Origin: Gammaproteobacteria bacterium
Lineage (GTDB): Bacteria; Pseudomonadota; Gammaproteobacteria; Steroidobacterales; Steroidobacteraceae
NCBI GenBank assembly: GCA_947452065.1
Contig: CANGBB010000001.1
Coordinates: forward strand, 434,001-498,000
Direction: 5' to 3'
Length of the DNA stretch: 64,000 nucleotides
Each line of letters begins with the position of its first letter. Position 1 is the stretch's first letter. Positions 53,461 through 61,696 of the stretch are shown in pieces. The notes under the pieces are model-generated. The model saw only the letters and a list, made by a program, of their open reading frames with translations. It had not been told where the DNA came from and searched no databases. The translations under genes were made by a program, and so were the position numbers.

Positions 53461-54084
53461 TTATAGCCGTGTCACGCGCCGGACCCGGGCAACTTCCCAG
53501 ATCACCGGTAAGATCAGCCCGCCGAGCGCACCGTAGAGATGGGCCTGTGGCACCACGGGCAGTCCCGCAACCACGATGCTTTCGTTGCGCCACTGCTCAA
53601 CCATCAGCTTGAGAACCAGCGCCATCAACGGGAGCAGCGTGGGTGATGCCTCGCGCCGCCACTGCGCAAAGCCCCCCGCCGCCCAAAGGCCATGCAGAGC
53701 ACCTGAAGCGCCGACATACCAGAGAACCTGCGGCGAACCCCACCAAAGGCCGGCATCCACTGCCAGCATCGAAGCCACCAGAATCAGAAACCACCGCCCC
53801 ACACGGAAATCCCGCGAAAACAGCAGCCAGAGAAGGATGAGACCCGCAAGATTGAACAGCAGGTGCCGCACATCCAGATGCACAGCGTGCGCTGAAAACA
53901 AGCGCCACCACTCCCCCATCACTAACCGGTTGCGCTCGTAGCGAAGCGCACTGAGCGCTGATTCACCGATGAGCTGTATCGAGACCATGATCAATACAGG
54001 AATGACCAGGACGACCGCTCGGCCGTACCGGCCGGGTTTAGCTACGGGCCCTTTCAACCCTCGACTCTGCGCACCATGGTCCAT
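53461..54084 (-). CDS. rrtA: Rhombosortase (rhomboid-family protease for GlyGly-CTERM proteins)
   Basis: A 207-residue membrane protein of the rhomboid superfamily with about six transmembrane segments. The catalytic pair is S127 in YVGASGALHG and H182 in QAHLYGALGG, with the supporting histidine/asparagine in VRHLLFN (residues 72-78). The wording WWRLFSAHAVHLDVRHLLFNLAGL and the position beside a type II secretion operon point to the rhombosortase subfamily, which cleaves GlyGly-CTERM tails from secreted proteins. It is divergent from gspG. The substrate proteins are not in this window. Confidence 0.85.
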   Translation of the reverse strand: MDHGAQSRGLKGPVAKPGRYGRAVVLVIPVLIMVSIQLIGESALSALRYERNRLVMGEWWRLFSAHAVHLDVRHLLFNLAGLILLWLLFSRDFRVGRWFLILVASMLAVDAGLWWGSPQVLWYVGASGALHGLWAAGGFAQWRREASPTLLPLMALVLKLMVEQWRNESIVVAGLPVVPQAHLYGALGGLILPVIWEVARVRRVTRL

Positions 54085-54139
54085 GAGGCATGAATCCCTT
54101 AATATGACCGAACCTCAGGAGAAACAGCGGGGACGAGTG

Positions 54140-54601
54140 ATGAACCATACACGCTTTCCGGCGGTCCCGGCACGCAGCGCAGAGCGCGGCTTCACGCTCA
54201 TCGAGATCATGGTGGTAGTCATCATCATCGGCCTGCTCGCAGCTTTCGTGGTGCCGCAGTTTCTCGGTCGCGTCGATGATGCGCGCATCGTCAAAGCCAA
54301 GGGCGATCTGCAAGCGCTCGAAACCGCCCTGACGATGTACAAGCTGGACAATTTCAATTATCCGAGCACGGAGGCAGGTCTTGCGGCGCTCACCAAGCAG
54401 CCGGCGGACGGATCAGCCAAGAATTGGCGCGCCGGCGGGTACCTTCAGCGGCTGAACAAAGATCCATGGGGTAATGATTACAAATACGCCTACCCGGGAT
54501 CGCATGGCGGTGAATATGACCTCTTTTCGATGGGCGCTGATGGCAAGCCTGATGGCGAAGGCGTCAACGCCGATATCGGGAACTGGAATCTCGAGAGGTA
54601 G
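54140..54601 (+). CDS. gspG: Type II secretion major pseudopilin GspG
   Basis: A 153-residue prepilin with the type-IV-like leader ending G17 before F18 (ERG-FTLIEIMVVV), the conserved glutamate at mature position 5 (E22) and a hydrophobic helix. The C-terminal part has the calcium-binding-type region NDYKYAYPGSHGGEYDLFSMGADGKPDGEG and NIGNW-like DIGNWNLER. It forms the body of the pseudopilus. The start ATG 54140 was chosen from leader length and a GCGGGG site; it lies 55 bases from the divergent rhombosortase start. Confidence 0.95.
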   Translation: MNHTRFPAVPARSAERGFTLIEIMVVVIIIGLLAAFVVPQFLGRVDDARIVKAKGDLQALETALTMYKLDNFNYPSTEAGLAALTKQPADGSAKNWRAGGYLQRLNKDPWGNDYKYAYPGSHGGEYDLFSMGADGKPDGEGVNADIGNWNLER

Positions 54602-55172
54602 CTCAAGCCGCGCCCGTTCGGGCCCACCACCCAGGGCTGTCAGCGGATTCACGCTGGTAGAGGTGCTGGTGGTCGTGGTGATCATTGGTGTTGTGATCGC
54701 CGGCCTGATTCTCAGTGTGGGCAGCACGGGGCGCGACAGCGAACTGGAGCGTGAGCGCGGTCGGCTCTCCGGCCTGTTCGGTTACGTGCGTGAGCGTGCG
54801 GAGCTGCAGACTCAGGAATACGGAATACGGATCACACCGGGCAGCTACCGCTTTGTCGTGTATGACAATCGCACACGCCAGTGGGGTGAGGATACCCTCG
54901 ACAATGCACTCAGCTTGCATCGACTCCCCAAAGGGCTGCTGTTTTTACTGAGCGTGGAGGGACGCGAGGTGATCCTGAAGGAGCCGGAGGCCGGCACCAA
55001 GCTCCAAAGCGAGCTGCCGGATCTCACCCCGCAAATCATGCTTTTTAGCAGCGGCGACACCAGTGATTTTCAGCTGACCTTGGCGCGAACTCCAAGCGGA
55101 CATCGCGTCACATTTGGCGTCGATGCAGAGGGCAGCGTCACAGCGAGCGAGCTGAAGCTCGTGGCGCCATGA
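54552..55172 (+). CDS. gspH: Type II secretion minor pseudopilin GspH
   Basis: A protein of about 206 residues with a prepilin site G32 before F33 (VSG-FTLVEVLVVVV) and glutamate E37 at mature position 5, followed by a hydrophobic helix and a beta-rich C-terminal domain (YGIRITPGSYRFVVYD, VTASELKLVAP). The start is uncertain: ATG 54552 lies inside gspG with a 50-base overlap and gives a long 32-residue leader; ATG 54540 is an alternative. It ends in a four-base overlap with gspI. Confidence 0.85.
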   Translation: MAKASTPISGTGISRGSSSRARSGPPPRAVSGFTLVEVLVVVVIIGVVIAGLILSVGSTGRDSELERERGRLSGLFGYVRERAELQTQEYGIRITPGSYRFVVYDNRTRQWGEDTLDNALSLHRLPKGLLFLLSVEGREVILKEPEAGTKLQSELPDLTPQIMLFSSGDTSDFQLTLARTPSGHRVTFGVDAEGSVTASELKLVAP

Positions 55173-55738
55173 AACAAGTTCCCGGCAGACTACCGCGCGG
55201 TTTCACTCTGATCGAGGTGCTGATCGCGCTATTGATCGTTGCACTGGGCACAGGCGCAGCACTGATGGCGCTTAATTCCGCAGCTGACAATACCAGCCGT
55301 ATGCGTGATCGGACATTTGCGGAGTGGATTGGCTTCAACCAGATCTCAGCCACCCGTTTAGCAGCGACGATGCCGACAGAGGGTGTCACCAGCGGGGATA
55401 TCGAGGACTACGCCAGTGTTCGATGGCACTGGCAACAGGAAATCACGCAAATCAGTCTGCCAGGCATCTACCGCATCACAGTGAAAGTTCGCCACGCCGA
55501 TGGCACGAACGACAACGATGCCCTCTGGTTGGCAAACGTGACGGGTTTCCGCGGCGATGCCGTGGCGCCCGGCAACGGTGAACAGCCCAACTGGAACGGC
55601 AGTCCGCAAAACCCCGGGCAGCGAGCCGGCGGGCCACCTGACGATCCTGCCCCAGGCGGCAATTCGCCCCGCAATGATGGGACACCCGGCATGGGCGCTG
55701 GGCAACCCGATACGCCCAAACCACCGGCGGGGGGATAA
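55169..55738 (+). CDS. gspI: Type II secretion minor pseudopilin GspI with a low-complexity tail
   Basis: A 189-residue prepilin. The leader site is G11 before F12 (LPRG-FTLIEVLIALLIV), with E16 at mature position 5, then the GspI domain to about residue 128 (GIYRITVKVRHADG). Typical GspI proteins are about 120-130 residues long. Residues 131-189 are an extra tail rich in Pro, Gly, Asn and Asp that is probably disordered. It forms the pseudopilus tip with GspJ and GspK. Confidence 0.9.
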   Translation: MKQVPGRLPRGFTLIEVLIALLIVALGTGAALMALNSAADNTSRMRDRTFAEWIGFNQISATRLAATMPTEGVTSGDIEDYASVRWHWQQEITQISLPGIYRITVKVRHADGTNDNDALWLANVTGFRGDAVAPGNGEQPNWNGSPQNPGQRAGGPPDDPAPGGNSPRNDGTPGMGAGQPDTPKPPAGG

Positions 55739-55741
55739 GAC

Positions 55742-56455
55742 ATGCGCATGCGTGGCTTCACCCTGATCGAACTGCTCGTCGCACTATTCATCACTGCCAT
55801 CATGATGGCCATGGGCTATGGCGTGGTGAATCAGGTCACCAAGGGCCGTATTCAGCTTCAGCAGCAGACCGCGCGAATCATCAGTCTGCAGCGCGCCCTA
55901 CGAATGCTCGAGCAGGATATCGCATTGATGCAGCCGCGCCCGGTGCGTGATCCGCTTGGTGGTTCAACGGATCTGCCGGCACTTAAAGCCATGCCAGCCG
56001 CGCAACTCACAGCGGCTAGTGTCAGCGGATCAAGTTCTGCGAGTAGCAGCTCTAGCAATTCCTCGAGCTCCGCCGCGCCCATCACCGTCAGCAGCCTCAA
56101 TCTACAGTCCACCGCTGTGCTCTCTTTGACTCGCGGCGGTTGGGCCAACCCCGTCGGCATCGCCAGACCCGAAGAGCAGCGTGTCAGCTATCAAATCGAA
56201 AATGCGAAGCTGGTGCGCTATCACTTTGCAGTTCTGGACGCGACGGGTGAATCCCCGATGACTCGCGTTGAGCTGATCGACAACGTGGTGTCAGTCTCCT
56301 TCCGCTTCATGGACAACAGCCACGCGTGGCAGAACGACTGGCAGCTCATCGGAAGTTCTCGACAAACGCAGCGCCATCGGCCACTGGCCGTTGAGGTGAC
56401 GCTTGTATTAAAAGATCTCGGCAAGATCGTGCGGGTTGTCGAGGTGGCCGGATGA
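55742..56455 (+). CDS. gspJ: Type II secretion minor pseudopilin GspJ with a serine-rich insertion
   Basis: A 237-residue prepilin. The leader is G5 before F6 (MRMRG-FTLIELLVALF), with E10 at mature position 5. A serine-rich stretch at residues 93-110 interrupts the beta-rich domain between a DPLGG segment and SLNLQSTAVLSLTRGG. The later part (NVVSVSFRFMDNSHAW and PLAVEVTLVLKDLGKI) matches GspJ. It overlaps gspK by four bases. Confidence 0.92.
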   Translation: MRMRGFTLIELLVALFITAIMMAMGYGVVNQVTKGRIQLQQQTARIISLQRALRMLEQDIALMQPRPVRDPLGGSTDLPALKAMPAAQLTAASVSGSSSASSSSSNSSSSAAPITVSSLNLQSTAVLSLTRGGWANPVGIARPEEQRVSYQIENAKLVRYHFAVLDATGESPMTRVELIDNVVSVSFRFMDNSHAWQNDWQLIGSSRQTQRHRPLAVEVTLVLKDLGKIVRVVEVAG

Positions 56456-57402
56456 AGCCGCAGTCGGGCATTGCACTGATTACCGCCATCATTTTGGTGG
56501 CACTGGTAACCATCGTGGCAACATCAATTGCCTTTGATAGCTCGCTGGATGCAAGGCGTGCGGCCGGCAATCTAACAATCACTCAGGCGCTCTATGTGGC
56601 TGAAGGCGCGGAAGCGATGGCCGCCTATGCACTGCGTGAGGATCAGAAGACCAATCGTCAGGATTCGCTCAACGAGGCTTGGGCTCAGCCCTTCGGGCCG
56701 GTTGAGATCGATACGGGTGTCGTGCTTGAGGCCAGCCTCGAGGACATGCATGGGCGTTTCAACATCAACAATCTTGTTGATGGAAACGGGGTGGCGGATC
56801 CTGTAGCGCGTCAGCAGTTCGAGCGTCTGTTGACCTTTCTGGGTTTGGAAACACGCTGGGCCCAGATGCTCATCGACTGGATTGATCGCGACAACCAGCC
56901 CACACTCCCAGACGGTGCCGAGGATTCCGCCTACCTCGCGCAAAAGCCTCCGTACCGCACGCCCAACATGCCAGTCAGCAGCGTGTCCGAGTTATTGGCG
57001 TTACCCGGTTTCGGTCGCGAGAACTATCTCAGGCTCCTGCCCTACGTGGCGGCCTTGCCGCCTGGCACGCCGGTCAATCCGTGCAGTGCCAGCGGAGTGG
57101 TGCTCGACGCCATGGGCCCCGGCAAACAGGAATTCAGTCTCGATGAAGAAGGTTTGGTCGAAAAGCGTAAATCGGGTTGCTTCCCGACGTTGCCGGAGTA
57201 CCAGGCGAGCATGACGCCGGAGCAATGGAATTTGCTGATGAAGACTTCCACCGGTGGCAATCGCGTCGGTGATTCGTCTTTTTACTTCCGACTCCGCAGC
57301 TACATCACTATTGGCACTACGCGCCTCACCTTGTACAGTCTCATCCATCGGGATGAAGGCGGACAGATCCGCCCCATTCTCAGAACCTTTGGTACGGACT
57401 GA
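56452..57402 (+). CDS. gspK: Type II secretion minor pseudopilin GspK
   Basis: A 316-residue pseudopilin, larger than the others. The leader is G6 before I7 (KPQSG-IALITAIILVAL), and mature position 5 is a threonine rather than glutamate, the known exception for GspK, which caps the tip. It contains DMHGRFNINNLV and the typical alpha domain LLALPGFGRENYLRLLPYVAALP. It overlaps gspJ by four bases and is followed by gspL after three bases. Confidence 0.93.
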   Translation: MKPQSGIALITAIILVALVTIVATSIAFDSSLDARRAAGNLTITQALYVAEGAEAMAAYALREDQKTNRQDSLNEAWAQPFGPVEIDTGVVLEASLEDMHGRFNINNLVDGNGVADPVARQQFERLLTFLGLETRWAQMLIDWIDRDNQPTLPDGAEDSAYLAQKPPYRTPNMPVSSVSELLALPGFGRENYLRLLPYVAALPPGTPVNPCSASGVVLDAMGPGKQEFSLDEEGLVEKRKSGCFPTLPEYQASMTPEQWNLLMKTSTGGNRVGDSSFYFRLRSYITIGTTRLTLYSLIHRDEGGQIRPILRTFGTD

Positions 57403-57405
57403 ACC

Positions 57406-58689
57406 ATGTCGGACTGGCTGCTGCTGAGATTGCCGCGTGCGGCCGAGCCGGACGTCGAATGGCTTCTCTGTGATTCTCAAGGCTTGGCTACGGGCGGCCC
57501 CGAGCGCGGTCCGCTGTCGTCGTTGGCCGCGCACGCCGCTGGCCGCCGCGTCTGCGTAGTCGTCCCCGCCTCCGATGTTCTCTATACACACGTCGATCTG
57601 CCGCCGCGCGCTGGTTCGCGATCCCTACAGATGGCGCGTTACGCGCTTGAAGAGCAGCTGTTGGGTGATCTCGAGGCTCAGCATTTCGCCATTGGGCGCG
57701 TGAGCAGGAAATCCACGCGCACTGCTGTGGCTGTCGTGTCGCGTGCCTTGATGGATCAATGGCTGCAAGCCTTGAAGGATGCCGGACTACAGCCTGAACT
57801 GATGGTCGCTGAAGGGGCGCTGCTGCCACCCAACACCGCGCAGACGCTAGCGTGGATCGACGGCGATATTCTAAAACTCAGGCCGCAGAGTCCCACCGCG
57901 GACACTTCGGGCTCAGGCATTGATCGCACTGACGCCCTGCTCTGCCTGCCTGCTGGCGAGCCCGAGGAGGCTCTACGGGCGGCCTTTGGCGAGCGGGAGA
58001 TGAGTAGCGTTGACCTCGACGTCGTTGCCACCGAGAGCGACTGGCAGCGTCACGGCGCCCGTTATGAGGCGCTGCGTCCAAGACTTGCCAATATGCGTGC
58101 GCAGATTCTCGGACCCGGCCCACTACCATGGCTGGCGCTTCAGCTCGGTAGCATCACACCTCTCAACCTCTTGCAGGGTGACTACGAGCAACGTGGCACG
58201 AGGAGCGAGATCTGGCCCCGATGGCGGGTCGCAATCGGCCTCGCGGCCCTCCTGCTGCTGCTTCACCTCGCTGAGCGCCTGTATACCTTATGGGACCTTC
58301 AGCGCCTCGAATCCGGGGTGGAGAGCTCCCTAGTCAAACTAGGACAGGAGGCTCTGCCGGGTTCAACACCGGGCGCCGCCACCGTTCGTAAACAAGTCGA
58401 AACGCAGCTGCTCGAGTCCGCCGGTCGCGACCCGGGCATGCTGTTGATGGCGATGGAGTCCACTGCGAAGGCACTCGGTGGTGCCGGCAAGCTGCGCGCC
58501 CTCACCCTGCGCGACGGCAATATCGACATGCAGCTGCGAGCCCGGGATCTAGAAACAGTGGAGAGGGTCAGGCAGGCCCTGCGCCGCGACGGACTGAACG
58601 CTGAGTTGGTAGGCGGCGGGCACGGAGCTGACGCCTACGATGCGCATATTCAGATCAAATCAGCCGCGCCATCGGGCGGTCGCCCATGA
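57406..58689 (+). CDS. gspL: Type II secretion inner-membrane platform protein GspL
   Basis: A 427-residue bitopic protein with a cytoplasmic actin-like domain (to about residue 270, including SLQMARYALEEQLLGD and VAVVSRALMDQWLQAL), a transmembrane segment at about residues 274-292 (RVAIGLAALLLLLHLAERLY) and a periplasmic ferredoxin-like domain. It links the secretion ATPase GspE to GspM. The C-terminal end overlaps gspM by four bases. gspE itself is not in this window. Confidence 0.9.
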   Translation: MSDWLLLRLPRAAEPDVEWLLCDSQGLATGGPERGPLSSLAAHAAGRRVCVVVPASDVLYTHVDLPPRAGSRSLQMARYALEEQLLGDLEAQHFAIGRVSRKSTRTAVAVVSRALMDQWLQALKDAGLQPELMVAEGALLPPNTAQTLAWIDGDILKLRPQSPTADTSGSGIDRTDALLCLPAGEPEEALRAAFGEREMSSVDLDVVATESDWQRHGARYEALRPRLANMRAQILGPGPLPWLALQLGSITPLNLLQGDYEQRGTRSEIWPRWRVAIGLAALLLLLHLAERLYTLWDLQRLESGVESSLVKLGQEALPGSTPGAATVRKQVETQLLESAGRDPGMLLMAMESTAKALGGAGKLRALTLRDGNIDMQLRARDLETVERVRQALRRDGLNAELVGGGHGADAYDAHIQIKSAAPSGGRP

Positions 58690-59165
58690 ACTCGCTACTG
58701 ACGTGGTATCGAGCGCGACCTCAGCGTGAGCAACGCGTACTGCTCATTGGCGCCATCGTCATTCCGCTGATCCTTATTGCCTTCGGACTGGTGAACCTGC
58801 AGCTGCGCGTGACCTCGGCTGAAACTCGACTGAGCCAGCGGCGACAGGATCTGGCCTGGCTACAAGTGGCCGCTCCGCAACTGGTGGCCGAGAATCAGCG
58901 CAGCGGCCGCGTCAGCGGAGAGAAGGAATCGTTACTGCTAACCGCTGATCGCGTGGCTCGCGAAACGGGAATCGTGCTCATCGCCTCTGAGCCTGCTGGT
59001 AACGGCACGCTGCGAGTGCGAGCTGAACGAGCCCCGTTCGACACGCTGGTGCTGTGCCTCGGACAACTCGCGCAGCGCTACGGTGTCCGTATCGACAGCG
59101 CCAGCATCGACGCGACTGATGCTGACGGCCTGATCAATGCCACCCTAGTGCTTCGCGAGCGCTGA
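58686..59165 (+). CDS. gspM: Type II secretion inner-membrane platform protein GspM
   Basis: A 159-residue bitopic protein with a short cytoplasmic start (LLTWYRARPQREQRVL), a transmembrane helix (about residues 21-39, IGAIVIPLILIAFGLVNL) and a periplasmic coil/ferredoxin-like domain. It binds GspL. Sequence conservation in this family is low, so identification rests on length, topology and position between gspL and gspN. It overlaps both neighbours (ATGA and TGATG). Confidence 0.88.
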   Translation: MNSLLTWYRARPQREQRVLLIGAIVIPLILIAFGLVNLQLRVTSAETRLSQRRQDLAWLQVAAPQLVAENQRSGRVSGEKESLLLTADRVARETGIVLIASEPAGNGTLRVRAERAPFDTLVLCLGQLAQRYGVRIDSASIDATDADGLINATLVLRER

Positions 59166-59902
59166 TGCCCTCAATTCGAACCGTACTGGGCATCGCACTA
59201 TTATTCCTGATGGTGGTGTTGCTGCGCCTGCCCGCCCCTTGGGTAACCAACCACCTGCCCGCCGCAGTGGTATGTGAATCGCCGGGCGGCACCGTGTGGC
59301 ATGGCCAATGCGCCAAGCTGAGGGTTGGAAAAGTGGCTCTGCCTGGCTTCAGCTGGGAATTCCTGCCGCGCGAATTGCTGCACGCAAGACTGGGCTTGTC
59401 GCTCCAATTGGAAGACTCGCTCGTACGTGCAAAAACCAAAGTTCTGATCGCAAGCGACTTGCGCGTTGACGGGCGCGACCTTGTTGCGCAGCTTCCACTA
59501 CCCAACCCAATTGCGAGTGGCATGCCAGCCGGTTGGAGCGGCCTGCTTGAGCTTGAAGCCCCGCAGTTTGAGTTCCGCGCTGGCGCTCTCACATCGGTAG
59601 CGGGTTTGGTTCGGCTGCGCAATCTCCAACAGCTTCAGCCGCGCCTCACCTACGGTAGCTTTGAATGGCGACTGGCCAACCCAGCCTTGGTCAATGGACG
59701 CATTAGCGGTGCTTTGTCGGATCTCGGTGGCCCAGTTCGCCTGAAAGGAAATCTGACCATCGATATGCAGGGAAGCTTCGATCTCAGCGCCAGTGCCGCG
59801 GCAGCACCCGGCAGCATGGAACTGATTCAACTGGCACTGACGCAACTGGGCCCTCCCGACCCAGAGGGCTTCCACGATCTACGCGTAGCCGGCTCTTTCT
59901 AG
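59165..59902 (+). CDS. gspN: Type II secretion protein GspN
   Basis: A 245-residue protein with an N-terminal transmembrane/signal helix (VLGIALLFLMVVLLRLPAPWV) and a periplasmic beta-rich region, as in GspN/XcpW-like accessory proteins of type II secretion. The function of GspN is poorly known and it is missing from many systems. The start ATG 59165 overlaps the gspM stop. No gspC, D, E or F follow; the next gene is convergent, so the operon ends here and the outer-membrane secretin and ATPase must be encoded elsewhere. Confidence 0.85.
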   Translation: MPSIRTVLGIALLFLMVVLLRLPAPWVTNHLPAAVVCESPGGTVWHGQCAKLRVGKVALPGFSWEFLPRELLHARLGLSLQLEDSLVRAKTKVLIASDLRVDGRDLVAQLPLPNPIASGMPAGWSGLLELEAPQFEFRAGALTSVAGLVRLRNLQQLQPRLTYGSFEWRLANPALVNGRISGALSDLGGPVRLKGNLTIDMQGSFDLSASAAAAPGSMELIQLALTQLGPPDPEGFHDLRVAGSF

Positions 59903-59910
59903 CCGCTGAG

Positions 59911-61137
59911 TTACCGCCGCAGCGCGTATTGCTGCAACAGTTCGTCGATTCGTCCGAACACCGTAGCCAGTGTGGGCGCATCCGGCAGCGTCGTGACCCT
60001 AAAGTGGGTGCGATACGGAACATTGAAGCTGACACCCGGCGCCACGAGAACGTGCTTCTGCTCAAGCAGATCCAACGCAAAGCGACGATCGTCGAAGTCA
60101 GGGAGCTTCTTTGTGTCCACTCCAATGAACGCGTACATCGCCCCCTGCGGCGGCACCAGCCGCAGGAATTCGCTACTGGCAACAGCATTGAGGATGGCAG
60201 CACGTGATTCGTACAGCCTGCCTCCAGGTGTTATGAGTTCGCGAACGCTCTGATAGCCGCCCAGTGCTGTTTGCACCGCCCATTGGGCCGGCACATTGCT
60301 GCACAAACGCAACGAGCTGAGCAACTCGAGTGCGGACAGATAATCCGCTGCCCCCGACATTTTGCCGGCGAATGAGACCCAGCCCACGCGGTAGCCACAG
60401 GCACGATAAACCTTTGAGAGACCGGACATCGTGGCGCAGAGCGTGTCCCGGACCAGCGTCGCCATCGGCACGAATTCGGCACCGTCATAGAGCATCTGAT
60501 CGTAGATCTCATCGCTGAACACGACCAGCTGATTCTCTTCGGCGATGCGCGCCAACTGCTCCAAGACCGAGCGCGGCAGCACCGTACCGGTGGGGTTATT
60601 CGGATTGATGACCACCAACGCACGGGTGCGTGGTGTGATCAGAGACCGCACTTCCTCGGGATCGGGCAGGAAGCCGTTTTCGGGTCTGCAAGGATAATGA
60701 ACGGCGCGACCACGATTAAGGTTCACTGCGGCGGTCCACAGCGGATAATCCGGGCTGGGCACCAGGACCTCATCGCCCTCGTTGAGCAGCGCCCTCAACG
60801 TCAGATCGATCAGCTCACTGACACCGTTGCCAATGAAGACGTCCTCGGCAGTCACACCGGTCACGCCGCGAGACTGCTGCTGCATCACCACCGCTTCGCG
60901 CGCCGGGAAGATTCCCTTCTGATGGCAGTAGCCCTCGGCATCCGGCAGGTTCTCGATCATCGCCAGACGCATGGTCTCGGGCGTCCGGAAACCGAAAAGC
61001 CCCGGATTACCAATGTTCAGGGAGATGATTTCGTAGCCCTGGCGCTGCAGCTCGTGGGCACGGCGCGCGAGAGTACCGCGAATCTCGTAGCGGACGTTCT
61101 TCAGGCCCTCGCTGGGCCGAATGGTATCTTGACTCAT
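59911..61137 (-). CDS. alaA: Alanine/aspartate-type PLP aminotransferase (AlaA-like)
   Basis: A 408-residue fold-type I aminotransferase. The landmarks of AlaA are present: LNIGNPGLFGFRTPE, IGNGVSELIDLTLRALL, PSPDYPLWTAAV, INPNNPTGTV, FSDEIYDQMLYD, the PLP lysine in SGLSKVYRACGYRVGW and NVPAQWAVQTALGGYQS. It makes alanine from pyruvate with glutamate. The similarity to E. coli AlaA (YfbQ) is extensive along the length. Its stop is convergent with gspN, eight bases apart. Confidence 0.9.
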   Translation of the reverse strand: MSQDTIRPSEGLKNVRYEIRGTLARRAHELQRQGYEIISLNIGNPGLFGFRTPETMRLAMIENLPDAEGYCHQKGIFPAREAVVMQQQSRGVTGVTAEDVFIGNGVSELIDLTLRALLNEGDEVLVPSPDYPLWTAAVNLNRGRAVHYPCRPENGFLPDPEEVRSLITPRTRALVVINPNNPTGTVLPRSVLEQLARIAEENQLVVFSDEIYDQMLYDGAEFVPMATLVRDTLCATMSGLSKVYRACGYRVGWVSFAGKMSGAADYLSALELLSSLRLCSNVPAQWAVQTALGGYQSVRELITPGGRLYESRAAILNAVASSEFLRLVPPQGAMYAFIGVDTKKLPDFDDRRFALDLLEQKHVLVAPGVSFNVPYRTHFRVTTLPDAPTLATVFGRIDELLQQYALRR

Positions 61138-61160
61138 TTTTCAAGCATACCTGCCGCGTG

Positions 61161-61181
61161 GCGCCGGCGCATAGCCGGCGC
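61161..61181. terminator. GC-rich hairpin between the peroxiredoxin and aminotransferase genes
   Basis: GCGCCGGC (61161-61168) and GCCGGCGC (61174-61181) form a perfect 8-bp stem with a 5-base loop GCATA, and flanking GCGTG/ACGC extends it with a one-base bulge. On the minus strand it lies 19 bases after the peroxiredoxin stop. No T-run follows directly, so termination would be weak or Rho-assisted. Confidence 0.45.
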
Positions 61182-61199
61182 ACGCGACTTCAACCTATC

Positions 61200-61682
61200 T
61201 CAGAGCTGGCAGAGCACCGCATCAGCCGCCGACACCTTGAACTCACCGGGTGCCTCGACATGCAGCTGCTCGACGACCCCATTCTTCGCGACCAGCGCAA
61301 AGCGCTTGCCACGAATGCCCATTCCTGCGGCGGTGAGATCCAGTTCAAGCCCCAGAGCACGGGCATAGTCAGCACTGCCATCAGCCAGCATCAGGACTTT
61401 GCCATCGGCTCCGGCAGCCTTGCCCCATGCGCCCATCACGAACACGTCATTGACAGCCACACAAGCGATGGTATCGATGCCGTGCTTCTTCAGCTCGTCG
61501 GCCTGTGCGATATAGCCCGGCAGATGTTTGGCATTGCAGGTCGGAGTGAACGCGCCCGGCACGGAGAACAACAGCACCCGCTTGCCGTCGAACACCTGCG
61601 ATGTGGTGATCTCCTGAGGTCCGGCCTCGCCCATGGTCTTGAACTTGCCCGAAGGCAGCGTGTCGCCAATCTTGATGGTCAT
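61200..61682 (-). CDS. Prx5-type peroxiredoxin
   Basis: A 160-residue thiol peroxidase. The peroxidatic cysteine is C49 in VPGAFTPTCNAKHLPGY, the PGAFTPTC motif of the Prx5/AhpE-like class, and there are further cysteines at C74 and near C158 that could be resolving. It reduces H2O2 and alkyl hydroperoxides using a thioredoxin or glutaredoxin partner. It lies 14 bases after panD on the same strand and could be co-transcribed with it. Confidence 0.93.
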   Translation of the reverse strand: MTIKIGDTLPSGKFKTMGEAGPQEITTSQVFDGKRVLLFSVPGAFTPTCNAKHLPGYIAQADELKKHGIDTIACVAVNDVFVMGAWGKAAGADGKVLMLADGSADYARALGLELDLTAAGMGIRGKRFALVAKNGVVEQLHVEAPGEFKVSAADAVLCQL

Positions 61683-61696
61683 GATTTCTCCCGGTG

